Source: Streptomyces sp. NBC_01465
GTDB lineage: Bacteria; Actinomycetota; Actinomycetes; Streptomycetales; Streptomycetaceae
Direction: 5' to 3'
DNA: 64,000 nucleotides
Assembly: GCF_036227325.1 (NCBI RefSeq)
Contig: NZ_CP109467.1
Coordinates: forward strand, 8,618,001-8,682,000
Shown in pieces: positions 44,206 to 52,969 of this stretch. Below the pieces are notes generated by a model. That model did no database searches and was not told the origin of the DNA. It saw nothing but the letters and a program-made list of their open reading frames with translations. Position 1 is the first letter of the stretch. Each line of letters opens with the position of its first letter. A program made the translations under genes and the position numbers.

Positions 44206-44513
44206 GGCCAAGACTTTAAGGAGGGATCGGTCCGGTCCGCGCAGTGGGCACGGCGCGACAGCTGACAGTCCAGGCCGGCATGCGTTCGCCCATGAGGGTG
44301 CGCGTCCTCAGCCCCGCCTCGAGACCGGCTCGGCGACAGCGACGAACGCCCGGCTCCTGGCATTCGGGATCCTGGGGCTGATCGTCTTCCTCGGCACCAC
44401 CGGCGCAGGTCACCGGCAGCCCGGCGAAACCGGGTCGGTCGTCGAGGAGCGGCACTACATCGGTGACGGATACCGCCACCATCACGGTGATCGAGGCCGC
44501 GACTGAACCGCCG

Positions 44514-47189
44514 TCAGCGGCTGTCGGAGTGTTCGGCGGGGCGGAGCGTGGCGCGCCCCGCTTCGAGGCGGGCGGCCGGGACGCGGTAGGGGGAGCAGGA
44601 GACGTAGTCGAGGCCGGCCCGGTGGAAGAAGTGGATGGAGCGGGCATCGCCGCCGTGCTCCCCGCAGACACCGGTGGTCAGGCCCGGGCGGGAGGCCAGC
44701 CCCTTTTCCAGCGCCATCGTGATGAGCAGGCCCACCCCCTCGGTGTCGAGGCTGGTGAACGGCGACGTCTCGAAGATGTGGTTCTTGAAGTACAGGGGGA
44801 AGAACGCGGCTTCGGCGTCGTCGCGCGAGCAGCCCCAGGTGGTCTGGGTGAGGTCGTTGGTGCCGAAGGAGAAGAAGTCGGCGGCCTCCGCAATGCGGTC
44901 TGCGGTCAGCGCGGCGCGCGGCAGTTCGATCATGGTGCCGATCGGGCAGTCGATCCGTGTTCCGGTCTCTGCCGCGACCTCGGCCAGGACCTGCTCGACC
45001 CGGTCGCGGACCAGGCGCAGTTCCTCCACCGCCCCGACGAGGGGCACCATGATCTCGGCGCGCGGACGGCCCCCTGCGCGCAGGCGCTCGGCGACGGCTT
45101 CGGCGACCGCACGTACCTGCATGGTGATGAGGCCGGGCACGGTCAGGGCCAGGCGTACGCCTCGCAGCCCCAGCATGGGGTTGGTTTCGTGCATCCTCTC
45201 GACCGCTGCCAGCAGTTCCACGTCGTGCGCGGCGGGGGAAGGGGTGGCGGCCAGGCGCAGACTCAGCGCGGTGCGGTCGGGCAGGAACTCGTGGAGCGGC
45301 GGGTCCAGGAGCCGGATGGTGACGGGCAGTCCGTCCATGGCCTCCAGAATGCCCACGAAGTCCTGGCGCTGCAGCGGCAGCAGCGCATCGAGGGCCTTGG
45401 CGCGGGCTGCCTCGTCGGCGGCCAGGATCATCGCTTCCACCAGGGGGCGCCGGGTGCCCAGGAACATGTGCTCGGTGCGGCAGAGCCCAATGCCCTCGGC
45501 GCCGAGCCGTCGGGCCAGAGCGGCGTCGTGAGGAGTGTCGGCGTTCGCGTAGACCTTCAGACGCCGGGCGGAGTCGGCGTGCCGCAGCGAGCGGGCCACG
45601 GCATCGGTGAGCGCCCCGGTGCTGCGTCCGTTCTCCAGGAAGGACCCGACCGGGGAAGACTCCAAGGGCAGCGCCCCGAGGTGGACGGCGCCGGTGGTTC
45701 CGTCGACCGACAGAAGGTCGCCCTCGGCGACCACGGTGCCCGCTCCGGTGGTCGCCCGCCGCCCGGCAGCGTCGACGGTGAGGTTCTCCGCACCGCATAC
45801 GCATACCTTGCCCATCCCCCGGGCGACGACGGCCGCATGGCTGGTCTTTCCTCCGCGACTGGTCACCACGGCCTCGGCGGCCACCATGCCCGGCAGGTCG
45901 TCGGGGGTGGTCTCCCGGCGGATCAGGACGCATGCCTCGCCGCGGCCTGCACTGCGTACCGCGGCGGCGGAGTCGAAGACGGCCCGCCCCACTGCGGCGC
46001 CCGGCGATGCCGCGAGGCCGCGGGCCAGGGGAGCGCGGGCGGGGTCCGCGGCGAACTGCGGGAACATCAGCCGTGTCAACTCCTCACCGTCGACCCGCTC
46101 CAGCGCCGTCCTGTCGCTGATCACCTTCTCGTCCACGAGCGCGTAGGCGATACGGAATGACGCCTCGGCGGTCCGCTTGCCGACACGGGTCTGCAGGAGC
46201 CACAGCCGGCCGCGCTCGATGGTGAACTCCACGTCGCACAGATCCCGGTAGTGTCCCTCCAAGGTCTGCAGGTGCCCCAGCAACTGCCGGTAGCAAGCGG
46301 GGGAGAGACGCTCGAGTTCGGCCAGCGGCACGGCATCGCGGATGCCGGCGACCACATCCTCGCCCTGCGCATCGCTCAGGTACTCGCCGTAGGCACCGGC
46401 ACTGCCGGTCGCCGGATCGCGGGTGAAGGCCACTCCGGTTCCGGAGTCGGCCCCCAGATTCCCGAAGACCATCGCCTGGATGTTCACCGCGGTGCCCAGC
46501 GCGTCGGAGATGTGCTCACGGCGGCGGTACAGGCGGGCCCGCTCCGCGTTCCAGGAGGAGAACACCGCCCGTACGGCGCACCGCAGTTGGGCGCGGGGAT
46601 CCTGCGGGAACTCCTCGCCGCTCTCCCGGAGAATGATCGCCTGGTATCTCCCGACGATCTCCTGCAGATCGGCCACGTCCAGCTGCTGGTCCTGCTTCAG
46701 GGAACGGTCGTGCTTGAGGTGAGCGAGAGCGTCCTCGAAGTGCTGGCCGTCCACGCCCATCACGGTGCGGCCGTACATCTGCAACAGCCTGCGGTAGGAG
46801 TCCCAGGCGAACCGTTCCTTGCCCGAGGCGGCGGCCAGCCCGAGGACGCTCACGTTGTTGAGGCCGATGTCCAGGACGGTGTCCATCATGCCGGGCATGG
46901 AGAACCTGCTGCCCGAGCGGACCGACACCAGCAGCGGATCCTGGTTGGAGCCCAGGGTGCGTCCGGTCTCCTTCTCCAGGGCGAGCAGGCCCTCTTCGAG
47001 CTCCCCGGCCATCTCCGGCGGTTCCGTACCGGAGTCCAGATAGACGCGGCAGGCCTCGGTGGTGACGGTCATCCCGGGCGGCACGGGCAGACCGAGGCGG
47101 GTCATCTCGGCCAGGCCGGCCCCCTTCCCACCGAGCAGGCCGGCCATATCGCGGCTGCCCCGGGCGAATGCGGAGACGTAACTGGTCAT
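44514..47189 (-). CDS. ppdK: Pyruvate, phosphate dikinase
   Basis: An 891-residue enzyme that interconverts pyruvate, ATP and Pi with phosphoenolpyruvate, AMP and PPi. The N-terminal ATP-grasp part has LLGGKGAGLAEMTRLGLPVP and SVRSGSRFSMPGMMDTVLDI; the phosphohistidine is in TSRGGKTSHAAVVARGMGK; the PEP domain has GIGLCRTEHMF, TNDLTQTTWG and the catalytic Cys in GVCGEHGGD. Length fits the bacterial enzyme. It lies 39 bp after a universal stress protein gene in the same direction, so the two form an operon that reverses glycolytic flux under energy stress (inference). Confidence 0.97.
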   Translation of the reverse strand: MTSYVSAFARGSRDMAGLLGGKGAGLAEMTRLGLPVPPGMTVTTEACRVYLDSGTEPPEMAGELEEGLLALEKETGRTLGSNQDPLLVSVRSGSRFSMPGMMDTVLDIGLNNVSVLGLAAASGKERFAWDSYRRLLQMYGRTVMGVDGQHFEDALAHLKHDRSLKQDQQLDVADLQEIVGRYQAIILRESGEEFPQDPRAQLRCAVRAVFSSWNAERARLYRRREHISDALGTAVNIQAMVFGNLGADSGTGVAFTRDPATGSAGAYGEYLSDAQGEDVVAGIRDAVPLAELERLSPACYRQLLGHLQTLEGHYRDLCDVEFTIERGRLWLLQTRVGKRTAEASFRIAYALVDEKVISDRTALERVDGEELTRLMFPQFAADPARAPLARGLAASPGAAVGRAVFDSAAAVRSAGRGEACVLIRRETTPDDLPGMVAAEAVVTSRGGKTSHAAVVARGMGKVCVCGAENLTVDAAGRRATTGAGTVVAEGDLLSVDGTTGAVHLGALPLESSPVGSFLENGRSTGALTDAVARSLRHADSARRLKVYANADTPHDAALARRLGAEGIGLCRTEHMFLGTRRPLVEAMILAADEAARAKALDALLPLQRQDFVGILEAMDGLPVTIRLLDPPLHEFLPDRTALSLRLAATPSPAAHDVELLAAVERMHETNPMLGLRGVRLALTVPGLITMQVRAVAEAVAERLRAGGRPRAEIMVPLVGAVEELRLVRDRVEQVLAEVAAETGTRIDCPIGTMIELPRAALTADRIAEAADFFSFGTNDLTQTTWGCSRDDAEAAFFPLYFKNHIFETSPFTSLDTEGVGLLITMALEKGLASRPGLTTGVCGEHGGDARSIHFFHRAGLDYVSCSPYRVPAARLEAGRATLRPAEHSDSR

Positions 47190-47228
47190 GGTCGGCCTCT
47201 TCTTCGGTGTGCGGGCGGAGTGTGGGGT

Positions 47229-48128
47229 TCAGGAGTGGGACACGACGGCGACGGGGCACTTGGCGTGGTGCAGCGCCGCGTGGGCGACGGCTCCGATGCG
47301 CGGGCCGACGGACGCCGCCCGGTGCCTGCGGCCGACGACCAACAGCCCGGCCTGCGCTGCGCCGTGGACCAGGCGGTACGCGACCCGGCCCTCCACCGCC
47401 TGCGCGCTGAGCGCCAGTTGCGGGTACTTCTCCTGCCACTGCCGCACCACGGCCGACAGGGCTTTCTCCCGCTCGGCAGCCAGGTCGTATCCCGACGTCA
47501 GGTCCGCACCGGCAGCCATGGCGTAGGGGGACGGCGGCCGGTAGACGTGCACGATGCGCAGCGGGGCACCGCGCAACGCGGCCGCCTCGTAGGCGAAGGC
47601 GATCACCTCGTCGCACGGCTGGTCGAGATCCAGGCCCAGGACGACATCACGCAATCCCGTGCTGGTCGACGAGTGGCCCCGGGGATCGGGCAGATGCTCG
47701 TCGGTCTCCTGCTCCCCGGCCCGTACGAGAATCACCGGACACCGGGCGCGGGCCACCACCTGCAGGGCCAGGGAGCCCATCAGGAATCCGGACAGCCCTC
47801 CCAGCCCCAGCGAACCGAGTACCAGGACCTGTGCCTCGTCCGCGCAGCGCAGCAAAGTCTCCAGAGCGGGCCGGTCGGCCTGCCTGCTCACCAGGGGAAC
47901 CTGGGGATACCTGGCCCTGAGATGGTCCTCGGCCTCCCGCAGGATCCGCCCGGCCCAGTGCCGCTGGACTGCCCGGTCGGCCTCCGTGGCACCGGGGTGC
48001 GGCTGCCACGACCATGCGTGCACCACCTGCAAGGTGGTCTGCCTGAGCCGAGCCTCCCGCGCGGCCCATCCGGCCGCGGCCAGACTCTCGGCGGAACCGT
48101 CCACTCCCACGATCACCGGTCGAAGCAT
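47229..48128 (-). CDS. Universal stress protein, two tandem Usp domains
   Basis: A 299-residue protein with two UspA folds. Domain 1: PVIVGVDGSAESLAAAGWAA and GSLGLGGLSGFLMGSLALQV with ARCPVILV; domain 2: DVVLGLDLDQPCDEVIAFAY and VVGRRHRAASVGPRIGAVAH with KCPVAVV. The G-x2-G-x9-G(S) ATP motif is complete in domain 1. Two-domain Usp proteins are typical of actinobacterial dormancy regulons. GGGAGG precedes the ATG. It leads the ppdK operon; a DevR-like dyad lies 115 bp upstream. Confidence 0.93.
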   Translation of the reverse strand: MLRPVIVGVDGSAESLAAAGWAAREARLRQTTLQVVHAWSWQPHPGATEADRAVQRHWAGRILREAEDHLRARYPQVPLVSRQADRPALETLLRCADEAQVLVLGSLGLGGLSGFLMGSLALQVVARARCPVILVRAGEQETDEHLPDPRGHSSTSTGLRDVVLGLDLDQPCDEVIAFAYEAAALRGAPLRIVHVYRPPSPYAMAAGADLTSGYDLAAEREKALSAVVRQWQEKYPQLALSAQAVEGRVAYRLVHGAAQAGLLVVGRRHRAASVGPRIGAVAHAALHHAKCPVAVVSHS

Positions 48129-48242
48129 GAACAGCCACCTCCCGAACGCCGCCGCGGCGGCGTGTCCACGAACTGTTGGGTCTCACCACTCACCCTGCGC
48201 CCGCAGCTCCTGCCGCAGCAGGGGCCGCCAGGCCTGGGTGCG

Positions 48243-48256
48243 GGTCCGAACGGCCC
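48243..48256. promoter_or_regulatory. DevR/OsdR-like dyad between two divergent usp genes
   Basis: GGTCCGAACGGCCC, one mismatch to the recurrent GGGCCGNNCGGCCC dyad of this region. It lies 68 bp upstream of the disrupted usp gene and 115 bp upstream of the usp-ppdK operon. Confidence 0.6.
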
Positions 48257-48323
48257 CTGCGCACGGGCAGGCCGACCGGCGACGGTGGAGACCGGCATTC
48301 GCCACCGGGGAGGTGGGGCACTC

Positions 48324-48484
48324 ATGCAGGACCATGTGGTCGCCGGGTGCGACGGGTCACCGGCCGGCGCGCGGGCCGCTCACTGGGCCGCGGCAGTGGC
48401 ACTCGTACGCGATGTCCCGCTGCAGGTGCTGTGCGCCGTGCCGCCCGCCACGGCTGGCACGTACGGTGCAGACCTGCTTTCAGC
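48324..48484 (+). pseudogene. Universal stress protein, 5' part, interrupted by an IS200/IS605 element
   Basis: ATG 48324 opens a Usp frame (HVVAGCDGSPAGARAAHWAA) of 53 codons ending ADLLS, where the element begins. The frame resumes at 50269 as GQLNRLYQALTVLYPSLK. Joining TTTCAG to GGCAG keeps the frame exactly, so the element inserted without duplication. Confidence 0.85.
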
Positions 48485-48581
48485 GTGATCTAGCGAGGAA
48501 CCCCGGGCGTTCAGGCCCGGGAGGAATCGCTTCTCAAGATAGGGGTGACCCGCACCGGAGCACGGGTCTGCCCTGTTGGTC

Positions 48582-49010
48582 TCAGCCGGGATGTTTCTGG
48601 TTCTCGATGTACTCCTTGATGATCGACAGCGGGGCGCTGCCGCAGGACGCGGCGAGGTAGGACGGCGACCAGAAGTGCGCGCCCCACAGGTACCGGCGGA
48701 TGTGGTCGGGAAACTCCTGGCGGAGTCTGCGGGCTGAGACGCCCTTGAGGGAGCCGACCAGCCGGGAGATGGCGACCTTTGGCGGGTAGTGCACGAGCAG
48801 ATGGACGTGATCACGCTCGCCGTTGAACTCCACCAGTTCGGTTTCGAAGTCCGCGCACACAGCCCGCATGATCTCTTCGCAGCGCGTAAGGATCTCGTCG
48901 GTGAACGGTCCGCGCCGGTACTTGGGGGTGAAGACCAAGTGGGCGTGGAGGGTGTGGACGACGCTACGACCCCTGTGAATGTTGGGGTTTGGTTCCCAGC
49001 GTGGTGACAT
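48582..49010 (-). CDS. tnpA: IS200/IS605 Y1 transposase TnpA
   Basis: A 142-residue HUH single-strand transposase. LHAHLVFTPKYRRGPFTDEI begins the fold, the metal-binding HUH is in DHVHLLVHYPP, and the catalytic Tyr is in IIKEYIENQ. It cuts and joins single-stranded ends at the subterminal hairpins. The length is normal (about 140-155). It starts close to the tnpB start, on the opposite strand. Confidence 0.95.
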   Translation of the reverse strand: MSPRWEPNPNIHRGRSVVHTLHAHLVFTPKYRRGPFTDEILTRCEEIMRAVCADFETELVEFNGERDHVHLLVHYPPKVAISRLVGSLKGVSARRLRQEFPDHIRRYLWGAHFWSPSYLAASCGSAPLSIIKEYIENQKHPG

Positions 49011-49030
49011 AGGTCAATATAATCAGCCGC

Positions 49031-50185
49031 GTGAAGATCGTGACGCAGGTGAAGCTGATGCCGGAGGTCGACCAGGCCGCCGCGCTCCGCTCCACGCTGC
49101 GAACGGTCAATGAGGCGGCGTGCTGGGTTTCCAAAGTGGCGTTCGAGCGTGGGGTTCCGCGTGAGTACGAGCTGCGCAAGCACACCTACCCGCGCCTCAA
49201 GGCCGAAGGGCTCGGGGCGCAGGCGGCGCAACACGTGATCAAGAAGGCGCGGGATGCCTACACGACGCTGCACGCCAACATCCGGGCCGGGAATCTCGGC
49301 AAGGAGGGCTCCAAGAGGCGGGTGAAAGCGGAGTCGAAGCCGATCACGTTTCGGCCAAAGGCGGCGCAGCCGTTCGATGACCGGTCTCTGTCATGGCAGT
49401 TGGATGCCCAGACCGTGTCGATCTGGACGACGGCCGGGCGCATCAAGAACGTTCGCTTCGCCTGCTCCGCCGACGCGCTCGAGGTGCTCCAGCAGTACCG
49501 CAAAGGCGAGTCGGATCTGATCGAGCGTGACGGCGTTTTCTACCTGGTCGCCACCTGCGATGTCCCCGAGGCCGAGACGTACGAGCCGGACGGCTTCATC
49601 GGCGTCGACCTCGGCATCGTCAACATCGCCACCACGTCCACCGGCTACCAGGCCGCCGGGCGCGGCCTCAACCGCTACCGTAAGCGTCAGCTTGCCCTGC
49701 GGGCCAAGCTCCAGAAGAAGCACACCAAGAGCGCGAAGCGCCGGTTGAAGGAGCGTTCTCGCCGCGAACAGCGGCACGTCAAGAACACCAACCACATCAT
49801 CGCCAAGACGATCGTGACCGAGGCTGAACGCACCTCGGCCGGGATCTCCCTGGAAGAACTCAAGGGAATCCGGCAGAGGGTACGGCTCCGCAAGCCCCAA
49901 CGGGTCGCACTTCACTCCTGGGCCTTCGCCCAGCTCGGAGACTTCATCGTCTACAAGGCCAAGCGGGCAGGCGTGCCCCTGGTCTTCGTTGATCCCGCGT
50001 ACACGTCGCAGGCGTGCGCCGAGTGCGGCCACGTCGACAAGCGCAACCGTGTCGACCAGGGGCTTTTCATCTGCCGGGGGTGCGGGGTCGTTACCCACGC
50101 CGACCGGAATGCTTCCCACAACATCGCCACTCGTGGCGAGACCGTGTGGAATGCGGGGCGTGAGTCACGCGTCCCTGCACCCTAG
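49031..50185 (+). CDS. tnpB: RNA-guided endonuclease TnpB
   Basis: A 384-residue TnpB with all motifs: FIGVDLGIVNIATTS, SLEELKGIRQRVR, the zinc finger CAECGHVDKRNR...CRGCG and the final HADRNASHNIA. Compared with the copy at 9375-10529 the catalytic Asp-Asn motif is intact. With the right-end omega RNA it should cut DNA next to a TTTCA-like motif; the flanking sequence used as guide here would be the start of the disrupted usp tail. Confidence 0.95.
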   Translation: MKIVTQVKLMPEVDQAAALRSTLRTVNEAACWVSKVAFERGVPREYELRKHTYPRLKAEGLGAQAAQHVIKKARDAYTTLHANIRAGNLGKEGSKRRVKAESKPITFRPKAAQPFDDRSLSWQLDAQTVSIWTTAGRIKNVRFACSADALEVLQQYRKGESDLIERDGVFYLVATCDVPEAETYEPDGFIGVDLGIVNIATTSTGYQAAGRGLNRYRKRQLALRAKLQKKHTKSAKRRLKERSRREQRHVKNTNHIIAKTIVTEAERTSAGISLEELKGIRQRVRLRKPQRVALHSWAFAQLGDFIVYKAKRAGVPLVFVDPAYTSQACAECGHVDKRNRVDQGLFICRGCGVVTHADRNASHNIATRGETVWNAGRESRVPAP

Positions 50186-50268
50186 GGGTGTCTGGACGGA
50201 GGAGGCCACGTCACAGCCAGTGACGCCCTACCTCCAAACCCGGTCTTTTAGGGCCGGGTCAAGTTGAC
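50150..50268 (+). ncRNA. Candidate omega RNA scaffold of the TnpB element
   Basis: In this family the guide RNA spans the tnpB 3' end and the right end. The non-coding stretch after the stop at 50185 has a CACAGCCAGTG segment and the terminal ACCCGG/CCGGGT hairpin, ending CAAGTTGAC at 50268. The guide would be the bases after 50268. The 5' boundary is a guess. Confidence 0.4.
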
Positions 50269-50544
50269 GGCAGCTGAACCGGCTGTACCAGGCCCTCACC
50301 GTCCTGTACCCGTCCCTCAAGCGCACCAGGCAGAGGGTCACCGGCCGGGGGCCAGTCGTCCTCGTGCCGCACGAGCCCGCCGGCAGGGCGCAGCACACGC
50401 CTGGGACAGCCGGCCGGCGCTCTCGTGCGCGCCTCGGCCGGCTCGGACCTGCTGGTGGTGGGGCGATCAGGGACACGACTGCGTGCCACCGGGGAGGCCG
50501 TACTCGCGTACAGCACCTGCCCGGTGGCCGTCGTTTCCTGCTGA
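50269..50544 (+). pseudogene. Universal stress protein, 3' part, after the IS element
   Basis: GQLNRLYQALTVLYPSLK continues the frame from 48484. A shift near 50417 then leads to GALVRASAGSDLLVVGR and AYSTCPVAVVSC, the C-terminal Usp motifs, with a stop at 50544. Both insertion and frameshift inactivate the gene. Confidence 0.8.
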
Positions 50545-50556
50545 ACACCGGTGCGC

Positions 50557-51579
50557 CTAAAGGTCCTTGGCCACCAGGGCGGTGAGGTCCAGCAGGCGCT
50601 GGGTGTAGCCCCACTCGTTGTCGTACCAGCCGAACACCTTGACCAGCGGCCCGTGGGCCAGGGTCAGCGCCGGGTCGAAGATGCACGAGGACGGATCGCC
50701 GATGACGTCGCGGGAGACGATCGGTGCCCCGGTCACCCGCAGGATGCCGCGCAGAGATCCCTCGGACGCCGTGAGGAACGCGTCGTTGACCGCCTCGGCG
50801 CTCGTCTCGCGGTGCAGCACCACGGCCAGGTCCGTGAGCGAGCCGTCCTCCACCGGTACGCGTACCGCGATGCCGTCGAGCACCCCGTCCAGTTCGGGCA
50901 GCACCATGCCCACCGCCCGGGCCGCGCCGGTGCTGGTGGGGATGATGCTCAGGGCGGCGGAGCGGGCCCGGCGCAGGTCCTTGTGGGGGCCGTCCAGCAG
51001 TGCCTGGTCGTTGGTGTAGCCGTGGATGGTGGTCATCAGCCCGCGCTCGATCCCGAACTGCTCGTGCAGGATCTTCACCATCGGGGCCACGCAGTTGGTG
51101 GTGCAGGACGCCGCGGAGACGACCTGGTGCAGGGCCGGGTCGTACGTGTCGTCGTTGACGCCCATGACGATGGTGGCGTCCGCGTTCTTGCCCGGCGCCG
51201 AGAGCAGGACCTTGCGGGCGCCGTTCTTGAGGTGCACGGCAGCCGCCTCGCGCTCCCGGAAGCGTCCCGTCGACTCGATCACCACGTCGGTTCCGCCGGT
51301 GCTCCAGTCGAGCGCGGCCGGGTCGCGCTGCGCGGTGACGGCGATGCGGTGTCCGTCCACGGTCAGCGACTCGTGGTCGAAGGAGACCCTGCGGTGCAGA
51401 CGGCCGTAGGTGGAGTCGTACTCCAGCAGATGAGCCAGGGTCGCGGGCGGGGCGATGTCGTTGACGGCCACCACCTCCAGGCCGACTTGGTCCCGGCCGG
51501 ACTCTGCGCGCTCCAGTACGGCGCGCAGGTAGTTGCGGCCGATCCGGCCGAATCCGTTGATGCCCACACGGACTGTCAT
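50557..51579 (-). CDS. gap: Glyceraldehyde-3-phosphate dehydrogenase
   Basis: A 340-residue phosphorylating GAPDH: NAD motif VRVGINGFGRIGRNYLRAVL, catalytic Cys in SAASCTTNCVAPMVK, HGYTNDQALLDGPHKDLRRA and the C-terminal WYDNEWGYTQRLLDL. It converts glyceraldehyde 3-phosphate to 1,3-bisphosphoglycerate. This is an accessory copy in a stress island, 112 bp after the DoxX gene, from which it is separated by a strong hairpin. It probably differs in regulation from the housekeeping gap. Confidence 0.96.
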   Translation of the reverse strand: MTVRVGINGFGRIGRNYLRAVLERAESGRDQVGLEVVAVNDIAPPATLAHLLEYDSTYGRLHRRVSFDHESLTVDGHRIAVTAQRDPAALDWSTGGTDVVIESTGRFREREAAAVHLKNGARKVLLSAPGKNADATIVMGVNDDTYDPALHQVVSAASCTTNCVAPMVKILHEQFGIERGLMTTIHGYTNDQALLDGPHKDLRRARSAALSIIPTSTGAARAVGMVLPELDGVLDGIAVRVPVEDGSLTDLAVVLHRETSAEAVNDAFLTASEGSLRGILRVTGAPIVSRDVIGDPSSCIFDPALTLAHGPLVKVFGWYDNEWGYTQRLLDLTALVAKDL

Positions 51580-51627
51580 GGCAATCCTTTCCGTTGTGGA
51601 GACTGTGGAGAGTGCGGTGAACGGGCA

Positions 51628-51672
51628 GAGGACGGGGGCCGGGACACGGCGTGTGTCCTGGCCCCCGTCCTC
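51628..51672 (-). terminator. Long hairpin between the doxX-like gene and gap
   Basis: 13-bp outer arms (51628-51640 and 51660-51672) and a 6-bp inner stem (GGACAC/GTGTCC) form one long hairpin 19 bp after the doxX-like stop. It may be a terminator or attenuator in front of gap. Confidence 0.8.
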
Positions 51673-51690
51673 GGGATCGTGCGTGTCGGA

Positions 51691-52317
51691 TCAGTGGAGC
51701 CAGCGGTGGTCACGTACGAAGGGGAGTCGCTGCCAGAGCGTTCCCAGGCCCCAGGTGAGGCCGGCGCCGGCGACCGCGAGCGCGATGATGATCACCGCGT
51801 AGATGACGTGGTAGTCGATGAGCGGATTCGACGACATGCTCGGCGCACCGCCGGACACGTGCTTGGCAGGCGGCCACTCGGCCGTCCACATCAGCGCCAT
51901 CATCACGGTGCCCGCCACGGCGGCGAAACGCATCGCCACTCCGGCGACGAGGGCGACGCCGATCCCCAACAGGCCGAGCATGAACAGCCAGTTCGCCCAG
52001 GGGGCGCCTGCCCAGTCGTGGAACGTCGACTGCAGGGGTCCGGACGACACGCTGCTCAGGAAGCCCTTGGTGGGCGAGCCACCGTCGATCCAGCCCTTGC
52101 CCGCCGGGGTCGCGTACCCCCAGCCGAAGGTCTTGTCGAAGAACGCCCACAGGAAGATCCCGCCGGTCAGTACCCGTACGACGGCGAGCGTGCGGCCCAG
52201 GGCGGTGCTGGCCACGGCGGGGGCTGCGGTCGTCGTGGCGGTGGTGGCTGCGGCCCCGTTCCTGCGCGAGCGGTGACCGAAGCCAAAGGTCCGGTGCGGA
52301 TGCTCGTGGATTGCCAT
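51691..52317 (-). CDS. DoxX-like membrane protein
   Basis: A 208-residue protein. After a Thr/Ala-rich N-terminus come four membrane helices: AVVRVLTGGIFLWAFFDKTF, WLFMLGLLGIGVALVAGVAM, AVAGTVMMALMWTAEWP and VIYAVIIIALAVAGAGL. DoxX-like proteins are linked to thiosulfate:quinone or redox complexes; their exact role here is unknown. ATG 52317 has GAAGGG nine bases upstream. A dyad lies 93 bp upstream. Confidence 0.82.
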   Translation of the reverse strand: MAIHEHPHRTFGFGHRSRRNGAAATTATTTAAPAVASTALGRTLAVVRVLTGGIFLWAFFDKTFGWGYATPAGKGWIDGGSPTKGFLSSVSSGPLQSTFHDWAGAPWANWLFMLGLLGIGVALVAGVAMRFAAVAGTVMMALMWTAEWPPAKHVSGGAPSMSSNPLIDYHVIYAVIIIALAVAGAGLTWGLGTLWQRLPFVRDHRWLH

Positions 52318-52409
52318 GGTGCTCATCCCTTCAACTGGCCCGGTGTGGTTGCAGGTTCACCATCCCGCGTGTGCGGCGGCCCCGGCTGGGGGCGCGGGGC
52401 CCTCGTAGG

Positions 52410-52423
52410 GGGCCGAACGGCCC
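52410..52423. promoter_or_regulatory. DevR/OsdR-like dyad upstream of the doxX-like gene
   Basis: GGGCCGAACGGCCC, a perfect match to the recurrent dyad, between the phosphoketolase remnant and the doxX-like gene. Confidence 0.65.
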
Positions 52424-52454
52424 TCAATTCGCGGGCCGCACGGACCGGGTGTGC

Positions 52455-52909
52455 TCAGGACTCCCACCTCCAGTCGGCGACCTCGGGGAGGTCGGTGCCG
52501 TGCCGGAGGATCCAGGCGTGGTGACGGGTCCGCGCGTCAGCTTCGCCATCCCCACCGCGTCCCGGCCGATGCTCGGATAGATCTCGCTGTACGTACCCTC
52601 CAGCCAGGAGTTCGCCAGCACAGCAGGACCCCCGTGCCCGGGGCCCCAGATGCACAGGGCCGGCAGATCGTGCGCGGAGATGATGCGGTTGAGGTGCGTG
52701 TGGATCAGGTTGAGGCCCGGCGAGGTGCCCCAGTGCCCCAGCAGCCGCGGCTTGATGTCGCCGGCCTCCAGAGGCCGCTCCAGCAGTGCGTTGCCCATCA
52801 GATAGATCTGCCCGACGGCCAGGTAGTTCGCCGCGCGCCAGTGGGCGTCCAGCTCCCGGAGCTCCTGGGCGTCGAGTGCGTCGCTCGTGAAGGGGTCGGT
52901 CGTGCGCAT
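52455..52909 (-). pseudogene. xfp: Phosphoketolase with a large internal deletion
   Basis: ATG 52909 opens the true N-terminus of a phosphoketolase: [60 protein letters not shown] and [14 protein letters not shown]. After about 125 residues the sequence jumps, with a frame change, to [18 protein letters not shown], the last residues of the same enzyme. About 80% of the roughly 790-residue protein is gone. The intact enzyme splits xylulose 5-phosphate or fructose 6-phosphate to acetyl phosphate. Confidence 0.85.
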
Positions 52910-52969
52910 GGCTTTCTCCGTAACGTCGTTGTGAGATGGGGGTGTTCACCGAACGGCGGGACTGAAGCG

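Larger units (their letters stand above)
48485..50268 (+). mobile_element. Complete IS200/IS605-family element with divergent tnpA and tnpB
   Basis: A 1784-bp element. The left end starts CGTGATCTAGCGAGGA and has a CCCGGGC/GCCCGGG hairpin (48503-48522) followed by AGGAATCG. The right end has an ACCCGG/CCGGGT hairpin and the tip CAAGTTGAC. The ends resemble the tnpB-only element at 7459-10763. The 5' flank is TTTCAG. tnpA points leftward, tnpB rightward, with 20 bp between. Both proteins look intact, so it may be active and could mobilise the other copy. Confidence 0.88.

Noticed and set aside
44206..44513. Plus-strand frame with one hydrophobic helix (LLAFGILGLIVFLGTTGAG) between the MFS and ppdK genes
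   Set aside because: No start codon after the preceding in-frame stop and no family; not supported as a gene.
46251..48488. A 745-codon plus-strand frame opposite ppdK and usp
   Set aside because: Only its last 55 codons are real (the 5' part of the disrupted usp gene); the rest is antisense to ppdK and usp.
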